Of a DNA stretch of 64,000 bases, positions 6,378 through 15,419 are shown one piece after another. A program made the translations under genes and the position numbers. Below the pieces are notes generated by a model that saw only the letters and a program-made list of their open reading frames with translations, searched no databases and was not told where the DNA came from. This stretch comes from UBA2033 sp035345875 (GTDB taxonomy: Bacteria > Spirochaetota > Leptospiria > Leptospirales > Leptospiraceae). The stretch lies in contig DAORDH010000003.1 in assembly GCA_035345875.1 (NCBI GenBank), forward strand, positions 124,001 through 188,000, read 5' to 3'. The number at the start of each line of letters is the position of its first letter. The stretch's first letter is position 1.

Positions 6378-8948
6378 ATGAGCATATTTTCATCCATCGA
6401 AAGCTACAGTCGCAATGTCAAAATTAGAACCAAAATGATTATTTTGATTTCAGGGGTAGTTTTAATCAGCGTGCTACCCCTTTCTCTGATTGTATTATAT
6501 CGAAACCAAGCAGTAGTCTTAAATAAAACCTTCGAAGTGTGTAGCAATCTCGCTCAAAACATCTCAAACCTTGCTACCGAAGAATTACTAATGAATGAAA
6601 CGTATGATACCACTCGAACTTCGATTAAAAGGCTAAAAGACAGTAATATTTCTGGTCTCTTAGAATCATACGTAGTCAATGTAGATGGAAAATATGTAGC
6701 CGACTTGAATGAACAAAGAATCGATCAGCAAATTTCTGATTCAGACAAAGGCTATTTCAAAAAATTAGAAAAATTAGAGATGAAGGAAATCAATTCCAAT
6801 TCTAATCAGCCAATCCTTCGTTTCTCCTATCCAATTTTTATCACAGAATATGAAACAAAGGAAATCAGAAAGGTAGGAATTGCTGTCTTTGAATTTGATA
6901 AAAAGAAAGTATATGAACCAGTTGTCCAAATTCGAACCACTATCATCGGAGTTGCTGGGGTTTTATTTATTGTAGGGATTATCATTGCGGCATACGCGGC
7001 ATTTGCCTTTTCTAAACCAATCCAAAAATTATCCGAAGGTGCACAAAAGATTGGGGGAGGGGATCTCAATCATAGAATTAAACTAACTGGATCTGATGAA
7101 TTAGGACAACTCGCTAAAAGTTTCAATCTAATGACTTCCCAAATTCAAGACTTCACACAAAACCTAGAATTAAAAGTCGCTCAAAGAACAGAAGAACTAA
7201 ATAGAACTTTGCAAGAAGTCCAAGCTCTAAAAATTGCACAGGATGGAGACTATTATTTAACATCCATTCTATTAAACCCTCTACAACCTAACAACAATCG
7301 TAGCTCTAAAGTAAAAACTGAGTTTATGATTGAGCAAAAGAAAAAATTCTCATTCAGAAAGTGGCACTCTCAAATCGGAGGCGATATCTGCATCACCGAT
7401 ACGATCACTTTAAATGGGAAAGAATATACAGTTTTTATCAATGGGGATGCAATGGGAAAATCCATTCAAGGAGCCGGTGGAGCTCTTGTATTGGGTGTTG
7501 TATTTAATGCAGGTCTCATTCGATCCAGAATTGAAAAATTTCAAAGCACATATCCTGAAATCTGGCTCAAAGAAAGATTCCTCGATTTACATAACGTATT
7601 TTTATCCTTTGATGGATCTATGTATATTTCAATTTGTCTAGGTCTTATAGACAACTCAACGGGATTGCTCTATTACATCAATGCGGAACATCCTTGGACA
7701 GTATTATACCGAGATGGGAAAGCATCCTTTTTGGAACAAGAACTTGCTCTTCGAAAAATTGGAACTCCAGACCAAGAAGATCAATTTTATGTTCGTATGT
7801 TCCAGTTAATGCCTGGGGACGTTGTGATTACTGGTTCTGACGGTAGAGATGATTTGGTCTTAAAAAATAAAGAAGGAATTGAATACATCCAAGAAGATGA
7901 AAGCCAATTTTTACTCAGGGTAGAAGAGGGAGAAGGCAAAATTGCACAGATTGCTCAAAGAGTAAAAGAAACTGGGGCACTGATGGATGATTTTTCGCTT
8001 CTTAGAATATCATTCAACGAAGAATATGCAGAACTAGAAAATACAAAAGAAATTCCTTATCATGTCACAGAATCAGTGAGTGCAGGTATGGAATTATTAG
8101 AAGAAGGAAATGCAGAAGAAGCAATTAAAAAAGTAGAACAATTTCTACATGACTACAATGACTTTCCAGATATGCTAAAACTTTTAGGAAAAGTCTATTT
8201 TCAAAAAGGAGATTTCCCGAAAGCAATTGAATGCTTTGAGCAATATTTAACCTTAAACCCAAGTGATAATGAATATCTATATGCTTTATCTAACACATAT
8301 AGAGTTTACGGCAAATTAAACTTAGCCGCTGACATAGCGGAAAGATTATTTTTAAGAGATCAAAAGCATCTCCTAAATCTAATCAACTTAGCAACTATTT
8401 ATTACGGTCTTCGTGTCTTTGGTAGAGCTGAATCTATGATCAAACGAGCACTCTATATAGACCCAGAAAATAAACATGCAGAACTTCTTTATGAATCTAT
8501 CAGAGAAGCGATCATTGAGAAATCTTCTAATAACAATGGGCAAGTAAAGAAATTAACACTTTCAGAAAGGCTAAAGGCAGAGAATGAAAATCTACTTGAA
8601 CAAGCAGAAGAATTATATAAGAACAAAGATTACCAAGGAGCTTTAATTTTATATCAACAATTACTAGATGACGAAAACAGTGAGAACTCTAGAATTCTTC
8701 TGAAGATAGCGAACTGCAATTCTTTCTTGAATAAACTAGATCAAGCTATTATTTTTTATGATAGAGCATTGAAAACAGATCCGATGAATTATCATGCTCA
8801 CAATAATTTAGGTGGAATCTATTTCAAACAAGGTCTCTATCTCAAAGCAAAAAATCAATGGATGAAAAGTCTAGAAATAAAAACAGACTTCAAACCAGCT
8901 GAAATTAATTTGCAAAGACTTGAAAAAATGGAAAGTAAACTTAGCTAA
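6378..8948 (+). CDS. HAMP/SpoIIE-type protein phosphatase with C-terminal TPRs
   Basis: An 856-residue inner-membrane signalling protein. Transmembrane segments at about 19-41 and 187-211 flank a periplasmic sensor region of about 145 residues. A HAMP linker (about 212-265) and a coiled segment follow. The PP2C/SpoIIE (RsbU-like) phosphatase domain spans about 325-545, with metal-binding acidic residues in GGDICIT (Asp336), NGDAMGKSIQGAGG (Asp357) and ITGSDGRDD. The C-terminal 290 residues are tetratricopeptide repeats (motifs like FQKGDFPKAIECFEQYLTLNP). Such proteins usually dephosphorylate an anti-sigma-factor antagonist. No antagonist or anti-sigma gene adjoins it; the TPRs probably bind a partner. 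The next gene, 24 bases downstream, also has TPRs, which suggests a two-gene unit. Confidence 0.88.
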   Translation: MSIFSSIESYSRNVKIRTKMIILISGVVLISVLPLSLIVLYRNQAVVLNKTFEVCSNLAQNISNLATEELLMNETYDTTRTSIKRLKDSNISGLLESYVVNVDGKYVADLNEQRIDQQISDSDKGYFKKLEKLEMKEINSNSNQPILRFSYPIFITEYETKEIRKVGIAVFEFDKKKVYEPVVQIRTTIIGVAGVLFIVGIIIAAYAAFAFSKPIQKLSEGAQKIGGGDLNHRIKLTGSDELGQLAKSFNLMTSQIQDFTQNLELKVAQRTEELNRTLQEVQALKIAQDGDYYLTSILLNPLQPNNNRSSKVKTEFMIEQKKKFSFRKWHSQIGGDICITDTITLNGKEYTVFINGDAMGKSIQGAGGALVLGVVFNAGLIRSRIEKFQSTYPEIWLKERFLDLHNVFLSFDGSMYISICLGLIDNSTGLLYYINAEHPWTVLYRDGKASFLEQELALRKIGTPDQEDQFYVRMFQLMPGDVVITGSDGRDDLVLKNKEGIEYIQEDESQFLLRVEEGEGKIAQIAQRVKETGALMDDFSLLRISFNEEYAELENTKEIPYHVTESVSAGMELLEEGNAEEAIKKVEQFLHDYNDFPDMLKLLGKVYFQKGDFPKAIECFEQYLTLNPSDNEYLYALSNTYRVYGKLNLAADIAERLFLRDQKHLLNLINLATIYYGLRVFGRAESMIKRALYIDPENKHAELLYESIREAIIEKSSNNNGQVKKLTLSERLKAENENLLEQAEELYKNKDYQGALILYQQLLDDENSENSRILLKIANCNSFLNKLDQAIIFYDRALKTDPMNYHAHNNLGGIYFKQGLYLKAKNQWMKSLEIKTDFKPAEINLQRLEKMESKLS

Positions 8949-8972
8949 TAAAGGTTAACAGGAAGTATACGT

Positions 8973-10493
8973 ATGGTAAGAAAAATAAAACTCATTTTAA
9001 CACTCTCACTTTTTTTGACACATGCAATCTATGCTGATAAACCAATAGAAGTTTTACTCTCTTCAGACAATAGAATTTATGAACAAGGACTCTATGGTAT
9101 ACAATCTGTCTTTGAAGGTGAATTAAAAATATCCTATTTAGATATTATTACCGCAGAACAACCTGATATCGCCAGCTATTTTAAGGCGATAGACGACTCA
9201 GGGGCTCCTTTATTTATTACAATTGGACCAGCAGCAACAAAAGCAGCAAAAGAAAATTTAAAAAAAACCCCCATAGTTTTTTCGATGATTAATTCTCCAA
9301 AATCCCTTGGAATTGATGGAGGAAATCTTTGTGGCGTAAGTATGGATATTAGCATTGGGGAATTCTTCCAAGCATTAAAAGATATTAAACCATCTGCCAA
9401 AACAGTAACCGCATTTTATACTACAAATGATGGAGAGTATTCTGCTGGAGAAGGAGAATATACTGATCTAAAATATAAACTCATTTACAATCGCAAAAAA
9501 TTAGCAGATAAAAAAGAATTCAAAACTGCTCTAGAAGAGATAAAGGGAAAAACAGATGCATTCTTCATGGTAAATGATCCACTTTATTCGAGTGTTGAAT
9601 TCGAAATTCTATCTGAATTTGCAAAGAAAAATAGTATCATCTTGATGACTAGCTTTCCTGCCTTAGTAAAAGTTGGAGCTACCTTTGGTATAAGTCCTGA
9701 CTATAGTAAAATCGGTGTATTGACTGGTCAAATGGCAAATCGAATCAATTCTAAGTCAAGCACATGCAGTGAGGAAAGAGTTCTACTGCCAGATCAATCC
9801 TCTTTTTTCTTAAATGAAAAGTATGCAAAAGATTCTGGAATCGATCTTCCTGAAGCGATAGTTGAAAGAGCGAAACTTACAAAATTATTTGATGTGGGTG
9901 TTAATTTATTTAACGAAGGAAAACTAAATTCTGCCAAAATTGTATTTGAAGCTATTTTAAAAAGAGATCCAGGCAATAAATCAGCATACTCCTTCCAACA
10001 ACTGATTCTAGAAAGAATGTCTGGAACAAAAACGAGAGAGTTATTGGCAAGTGCAGACAATCATTTCAAAAATAAAAATTATGCACAAGCGAGGGCTGAC
10101 TACCAAAAAGTTTTAGCAATCAATCCAAGTATTGGTGCAGCTAAAGAAGGAATTCAAGCAAGTTTACTAGCCCAAAGTGAACAAGAGAGAGCGCAAGGAA
10201 CCGATTTAGCAAAAAGAGGAAAACCCTTCGAAGCAATTAAAATGTTTATGGCAGCACTGAGAACTCTCCCTTCCAATGCACAAGCCAATGCAGATTTGAA
10301 TGCAATCAGAAATTTTGAATCTCCTAATATGAAGTCTTATATAGAGAAAGGAATCGCTCATTACAATGACAGAAACTATAACTCTTCTATAGAAATTTTT
10401 GAAAATGCATTACTCGTTGTTCCAAATAATAAAGAGGCAATCGAATACTTACGACTCTCCTACAAAAAGAGAGATGCAATGATCGTATTATGA
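8973..10493 (+). CDS. ABC-type substrate-binding protein fused to TPRs
   Basis: 506 residues with a signal peptide (cleavage near ALA/YA, about residue 21). Residues about 24-270 look like the ABC_sub_bind (TrpX-like) periplasmic binding fold: ITIGPAATKAAKE, TPIVFSMINSP, a GVSMDISIGEF block and ILMTSFPALVKVGATFGIS. Residues about 310-505 are TPR-like repeats. No permease or ATPase gene adjoins, so a transport role is unlikely. Together with the upstream membrane phosphatase gene (24-base gap) it may act as a periplasmic ligand sensor or adaptor. That coupling is inferred from position only. Confidence 0.7.
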   Translation: MVRKIKLILTLSLFLTHAIYADKPIEVLLSSDNRIYEQGLYGIQSVFEGELKISYLDIITAEQPDIASYFKAIDDSGAPLFITIGPAATKAAKENLKKTPIVFSMINSPKSLGIDGGNLCGVSMDISIGEFFQALKDIKPSAKTVTAFYTTNDGEYSAGEGEYTDLKYKLIYNRKKLADKKEFKTALEEIKGKTDAFFMVNDPLYSSVEFEILSEFAKKNSIILMTSFPALVKVGATFGISPDYSKIGVLTGQMANRINSKSSTCSEERVLLPDQSSFFLNEKYAKDSGIDLPEAIVERAKLTKLFDVGVNLFNEGKLNSAKIVFEAILKRDPGNKSAYSFQQLILERMSGTKTRELLASADNHFKNKNYAQARADYQKVLAINPSIGAAKEGIQASLLAQSEQERAQGTDLAKRGKPFEAIKMFMAALRTLPSNAQANADLNAIRNFESPNMKSYIEKGIAHYNDRNYNSSIEIFENALLVVPNNKEAIEYLRLSYKKRDAMIVL

Positions 10494-10689
10494 AAGAAAT
10501 TAGATACTCAATAGATTTTTAAATAAACTTTAAGAATTCAAATAATAAATCGTTTTTAAACTTTTGATTCTTAGAAACCAAATCATTTCTTGTGCTAGGT
10601 AACTCTAATATCAGCAAAAAGGATGTGATTGGAGTTTATTTTAGATATATTCAGATTAGATTTCAAATTCAAGTTTGATCACCACTCAT

Positions 10690-10718
10690 AGAAGAGGAAT
10701 ATCTCATATCCCTCTTCT
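10690..10718. terminator. possible transcription terminator hairpin
   Basis: Arms AGAAGAGG (10690-10697) and CCTCTTCT (10711-10718) pair perfectly. After one mismatch, ATAT/ATAT extends the stem to a 3-base loop. It lies about 200 bases after the preceding gene. The following T-tract is weak. Confidence 0.35.
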
Positions 10719-11129
10719 TATACAAATCTATTGTCTTCGGCATTCATAATACATAAAACACTTTTGAGATCTTGTATATTTTACTAAATTCACAAGCTTT
10801 CTTTAAAACTTTTATCACAAATCCAACAGAACATATAGTATATCAATAAAAGGTCTTTCGATAGATTCTACAGGAAATCTAAAGTCATAAAGACTTGAGA
10901 ACTTTTTTTAAAGAAACCAAATCAAAACCTTCTTTATATAGCTTACTTCCTTCAGGGAAATATCTTCCGTCTATCGCACTATTTTTAACACAAGGTAGAA
11001 TTATGCATAAGGATATATTTTTTACATAACAACAGAAATCGAATACCTTTAGTCTTTTGAAGCGAATAATAGTCGTTATCCGCAATAAATAAAAAATATT
11101 TATATTTTATAAAAAATTATTATTTCTGT

Positions 11130-11158
11130 TTGACATTATAAAATGAGAATTGTATGAA
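11130..11158 (+). promoter_or_regulatory. candidate sigma70 promoter for TonB-dependent receptor
   Basis: A consensus -35 TTGACA (11130-11135) is followed after 17 bases by TATGAA (11153-11158). It would give a leader of about 130 bases before the receptor ATG at 11294. This is a sequence match only. Confidence 0.35.
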
Positions 11159-11293
11159 TGGAAAAGAATTTTCCATCGAAAATAAATTCAAGCGTAAATC
11201 AATAATCTCCTCACGTGGGATACTGTGCTGTCGCGTGCACATTTAAATATATAAAACAAAAAAAGTTTTGAACAAAACTTTCAAGAGGATTTC

Positions 11294-14194
11294 ATGAGAT
11301 TTTTTGCTCTCATTAGTATAGTATTTTTAACAACTAGCTTGTTTGCACAAGAAAACCAAAATAAATCTAAGATCATTTATATTACACATTTTAATGCATA
11401 TAAATCTCAAAAATCTGATTCTATTTCAAATAAGATTTACAAAAGTTTGGAAGAAGATTTCAAATCACTTGGATATGAAGTAAGAGAATCAAATACAGAT
11501 CTATCTAGCACTCTTAAAACTGCCAAGGCAAACAACTCAATGTTTGTGATTGATGGATATTACAAACTAAATGAAACTGGGGGACTTAGTATCTACTCGC
11601 AAATATATAATCCAGATACTGGTTATATGATTGATGCATTAAATATCACAGATGAACTCTACGGAGCAGAAGGAGTTTCATTAGATCCAAAAGAAACACA
11701 GAAACCAGCAGATTCTACTATAGATGAATTCAAAAAGAAAGTCGTAATCCGTATTCGAACAAACACAAAAAGAACAGAGCGAAGAGAAAATATCAATGAA
11801 GCAGTAACAACTACAGCTCTAGGAAAAGATAAAGACTTAAAATTTCCAATTGCAGAAGAAAATGTTGCTAGCGCATCTGCAGATGTCTTTAAAATCTTAG
11901 CAGAAAAAGAAACAGTATCTGTAGCATCTAACGTTATTAAAGACGCGAAGAAACAGCCTGTATCTGTTTCAATCATCACAAAAGAGCAAATCAAAATGAG
12001 TGGAGCCAGAACTGTAAATGAGGTTTTAACAACTTACGTCCCTGGATTTTTCACTGTGGAAGACCAAGATGATACAATTGCTGGCTTTCGTGGGTTCGCA
12101 CCCGATAGCAACGCAAAAGTTTTGCTTCTAATCAACGGTCACAATATGAATACAGAGTGGTTTTGGGGTCCACCAGACTCAATCATCAATGGATTAAACA
12201 TGGAATACATTGAGAGAATTGAAGTAATTCGAGGTCCAGGTTCTGTTACATTGGGGCAGGGCGCTCTATTAGGTGTAATTAACATTATCACAAAAAATGG
12301 AAGCACTACAAACGGAACAACACTTTCTACTAAACTAGGACAGAACAATTACTCTATTGGAACCTTACAAGCTGGAGGGAGTGGAAAAGAAAACCCTGAT
12401 TTAAAAACATTTTTCCAAGTGTCTACAGCTCGATACAATGGACAAGAACTGAGAAGCGAAGGATGGGCTAGAACACAAACTCTTTCTGGACAAGAAGGAT
12501 ACTATGATTATCAGCGCGGTCTTACACAATTAGTGCCAACGGCTGATGTCTCTAAAAAATATTCTGATAGTTTGAGACTTTTTGATACTTACACTCCTGA
12601 TCCATCTGGAGGATTCAATTCTGTGATCACTCGAAGGAACGTGGCAACTAGTGGAGCACGGCTAAAGAGAGCAGACAGTGATGTAGTAACTGGTGTTATC
12701 AATTATAAGAATCTCGAATTAACAGGATTCTATACAAACCAAACAAGAGACTTATATAATTTCTATCGAGATAGAAATCGAGTGCAAAATACAATAAAGA
12801 GTGGAACCATCACGTATACCTATGATGTGAGCGATAAAGTTTCACTTAAATTTAAAAATTATTATACAGTGGATGATATTTTTCTTAGAAGCCAAAAAGG
12901 ACTAACGTTAGGTGGCACCAGAGAATATAGATATGGTGGATCGATCATATTAGGACTCAATGATCTAATTAAAAATAACAATACCGCCATTGGTATAGAA
13001 TTTAGAAAATATGATATGGGGCAAGTAAACTCTGATGGGAATAATTTCATACTAAATTACTCTCAAAATACAGCAGACAATGCTTTGCTATTGGATAAAA
13101 ATGGACTCACTCCAAATGAAAGAAATCGCTATGTCTATCCAGGTAGCATTGCAGTAAGAAGTTTCTTTATGGAGGATTTTTATAAACTGTCTGAAAAAAT
13201 AGATATTTTTGGAGCCTTTCGCTATGATAAACATCCCTATTGGGGAAGTAACGTTGCTCCCCGCGTTGGAGCACTCTATGAAGCAAATAAAGATTTGCGA
13301 TTTAGATTTTCTTATCAAGAAGGTTTTAGAGGTGTAGTAGGGGTTTCCTATGCGGGAGGATTCGAGGGCGATGGCCATCTTAGAATTCAGAATTTTCCTT
13401 ATATTGAAGCATCTAACATTCCTTCTTCTTTCGACAAACAAGGTTATCCTTCTGGTTTTTACAGAGATGTCCCAAAAACAAAGCCAGAAAAAATGAAGAG
13501 CTTCGAATTTGCAACGAACTACTCCTTTACTTCGAACTTATCGCTTGAGAATATTTTGTTTTTTAACAAAGTAGAAAAAGTAATCGATGTAGGAGTTTTG
13601 TATTGCGATAAACCAAACCCGACAGCAACAGCCCCAGGACCAAATGGATGCAATATGCCAAGACTTGGAAATGATACACCTGGAAACTGGAATGGATATT
13701 GGTTCTATAAAAATAACCCAGGAGAAATCAGACAGGGTGGAGCTGAGATTTCTTTAAATTACAAGAACAGATTGATTTCGGCAACTTTTAGCCAATCTAT
13801 TGTTAAACTACTAACGGCATCGCCAGGACAAACAGACAGTATTTATTTAACAAGCGATCCAAACAATCGCCAATTTAGAGGTTATCCTAGTAACGTTACG
13901 CGACTACATGCATTACTTTACCCAGTAGATAAAGTTACAGTATCTTTTACCTACATTTTTTATCCTTCTTGGTATTCTCCTACAAACGAAAGAGTGGAAG
14001 GAAATCATTTGGCAAATTTAGGATTTAATTACAAGTATCTAGAAAATTTTGAATTTCATTTTATACTGAAGAATCTTTTTGCGGCTGGCAATTTATATCC
14101 GATGATAAGCAATGCTGGAGGTCCTGATCTTTCGAATGGAACACCAGCAGTTGAAAAAAGAACTTTTTGGGGAGGGTTTAGCTATACATTCTAA
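11294..14194 (+). CDS. TonB-dependent outer-membrane receptor with extra N-terminal domain
   Basis: 966 residues with a signal peptide (MRFFALISIVFLTTSLFAQ). Residues about 25-150 form an extra alpha/beta domain before the plug (IIYITHFNAYKSQ, then a long helix, then MFVIDGYYKLNETGGLSIYSQIY). This is reminiscent of TolB-N/CsgG-like periplasmic folds. The plug follows at about 205-340 (SVSIITKEQIKMSGARTVNEVL, IERIEVIRGPGSVTLGQGALLGVINIITKNG). The remainder is the 22-strand barrel ending in GGFSYTF with terminal Phe. No clear TonB box was seen. The substrate is unknown. A paralogue with the same extra domain is at 15420-18563. A small lipoprotein gene overlaps its 3' end on the opposite strand by 4 bases. 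Confidence 0.9.
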   Translation: MRFFALISIVFLTTSLFAQENQNKSKIIYITHFNAYKSQKSDSISNKIYKSLEEDFKSLGYEVRESNTDLSSTLKTAKANNSMFVIDGYYKLNETGGLSIYSQIYNPDTGYMIDALNITDELYGAEGVSLDPKETQKPADSTIDEFKKKVVIRIRTNTKRTERRENINEAVTTTALGKDKDLKFPIAEENVASASADVFKILAEKETVSVASNVIKDAKKQPVSVSIITKEQIKMSGARTVNEVLTTYVPGFFTVEDQDDTIAGFRGFAPDSNAKVLLLINGHNMNTEWFWGPPDSIINGLNMEYIERIEVIRGPGSVTLGQGALLGVINIITKNGSTTNGTTLSTKLGQNNYSIGTLQAGGSGKENPDLKTFFQVSTARYNGQELRSEGWARTQTLSGQEGYYDYQRGLTQLVPTADVSKKYSDSLRLFDTYTPDPSGGFNSVITRRNVATSGARLKRADSDVVTGVINYKNLELTGFYTNQTRDLYNFYRDRNRVQNTIKSGTITYTYDVSDKVSLKFKNYYTVDDIFLRSQKGLTLGGTREYRYGGSIILGLNDLIKNNNTAIGIEFRKYDMGQVNSDGNNFILNYSQNTADNALLLDKNGLTPNERNRYVYPGSIAVRSFFMEDFYKLSEKIDIFGAFRYDKHPYWGSNVAPRVGALYEANKDLRFRFSYQEGFRGVVGVSYAGGFEGDGHLRIQNFPYIEASNIPSSFDKQGYPSGFYRDVPKTKPEKMKSFEFATNYSFTSNLSLENILFFNKVEKVIDVGVLYCDKPNPTATAPGPNGCNMPRLGNDTPGNWNGYWFYKNNPGEIRQGGAEISLNYKNRLISATFSQSIVKLLTASPGQTDSIYLTSDPNNRQFRGYPSNVTRLHALLYPVDKVTVSFTYIFYPSWYSPTNERVEGNHLANLGFNYKYLENFEFHFILKNLFAAGNLYPMISNAGGPDLSNGTPAVEKRTFWGGFSYTF

Positions 14195-14562
14195 AAACCA
14201 CCTTGTAACAATCCTCCACCTCCAAAAAAATCTTTTGGAGAAATGTTACATGTAAATGCTGCTGAGTCTTTACATGAAATAAAAAGAACTTGTTTAACAC
14301 ATGAATCAACATCTTTGGTTGCATAGTATGCTCCATCCAGAATTTTTCTGTCGCTCGTTGTAAGTCTTTTTACTAGGAGTGCAACGTTAGTTGAATCAAA
14401 ACCACAAGAAGCAAATTTAACTAAATATGCATCATTTATTTTATTTACTGCATCATGCCTAGAAATAACATCTGGTCCATCTATACCATAATAAACTCCA
14501 GTGCAGCTTTGAGCGATTAACATTAAAAAAAGTATATATTTGTTTTTAAAAATCATAACCAC
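14191..14562 (-). CDS. small cysteine-containing lipoprotein near TonB receptor
   Basis: 123 residues; translation may start at the first or third codon (both ATG). A hydrophobic leader ends in LMLIAQSC, a relaxed spirochaetal lipobox. The mature part has several more cysteines. The segment YYATKDVDSCVKQVLF resembles YSRRDVESCATKIFLG in the lipoprotein at 18566-18997, so the two are distant paralogues, each beside a TonB-dependent receptor. It is convergent with the receptor gene. Function unknown; an accessory surface lipoprotein for ligand capture is a guess. Confidence 0.65.
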   Translation of the reverse strand: MVMIFKNKYILFLMLIAQSCTGVYYGIDGPDVISRHDAVNKINDAYLVKFASCGFDSTNVALLVKRLTTSDRKILDGAYYATKDVDSCVKQVLFISCKDSAAFTCNISPKDFFGGGGLLQGGF

Positions 14563-15365
14563 ATTCTGAATAACAAATCAAAAAAATAAAGAATAATTTT
14601 AATTTAAAATTATAAAATATATTTTTTATATAAATTAATTATAATCAAATAAAAATAAAAGACCTAATTTTCTAAAATTTAAACTTCTAAATTCAATTTC
14701 TTACTTTTTAAAAGTCATAATTATCATGATACGATAGTCGATTTATCTTAGTTTAATTTTCTAAAGTAAATGTCATTTATTTTTATCTAGATATTGATAG
14801 AACCCTAAAACAAATGAAATTTCTAGAAACTTGTTATTTAAGTTTTTCAAAAATGGAGATTTTTGAATTGAATCAACTTTTTAAAAAATAGCACGATCAA
14901 AAAACCTAGCAATCAATAAGCAAAGAAGGTAAAGGCGCAAAAAATTCAGAGTAGGGTAGATGATCTTACAATACTAATTCAAACCTATTTTTCAAATAGC
15001 GAAATAAAAACATTCTTACTCTCGAGAGCAATCTACAAGTTTTTTTGAAACAACTGAAGTTAGATTTCCCTAGTAGAATCAAACTTTCTTTCCAAGGCTA
15101 ATTCTGATTAACCTCCGGCAATTCAATAAAGTAATTTTGCCTAGTATTAAAAAAATATTCCTTTTTTATTTCATTTAACTATGTGTATAAAAAAGTTGAG
15201 ATAGGTTCTATTTTAAAGAAATAACTATATTCTCAAATATATAAATCTACTTTTGCGCTATAGGCATTTCCCTATAATACCTCAACGATTCTAGATTTTA
15301 TAATTGACAATATTTTTAATTTACATTCAGAGTGAAAACACACTCCAAGATAAATGCGTTAAGAA
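14563..15365. other. intergenic, about 800 bases, very AT-rich
   Basis: Lies between the divergent lipoprotein and second receptor genes, so it must hold both promoters. TATAAT occurs at 15273-15278 next to a small TATAGG/CCTATA hairpin (15259-15276), but without a good -35. The sequence ATTATCAT near 14720 resembles half of a Fur box but is too weak to call. No RNA gene or coding frame recognised. Confidence 0.35.
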
Positions 15366-15419
15366 TTGAATGATATGCAGACCAATCATTTGACAAAGTA
15401 TTTTACAATAAGGAAATTT

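Larger units (their letters stand above)
10494..11293. other. intergenic, 800 bases
   Basis: No convincing gene. A hairpin with arms AGAAGAGG / CCTCTTCT lies at 10690-10718. A promoter-like TTGACA-N17-TATGAA is at 11130-11158 upstream of the TonB-dependent receptor. A GC-richer patch at about 11206-11245 contains CACGTG and GTGCAC palindromes and could be an operator. The 66-residue reverse frame at 10885-11085 lacks a ribosome-binding site. Confidence 0.4.

Noticed and set aside
10885..11085. 66-residue reverse open frame in the gap before the first TonB receptor
   Set aside because: No ribosome-binding site, no recognisable motif and base composition like the surrounding AT-rich gap.
13088..13441. 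117-residue reverse open frame, and the 111-residue one at 11659-11994
   Set aside because: Both are antisense to the TonB-dependent receptor and show no protein-like features.
14717..14735. Fur-box-like ATTATCAT between the lipoprotein and second receptor
   Set aside because: Only about half of a Fur consensus matches, which is expected by chance in such AT-rich DNA.
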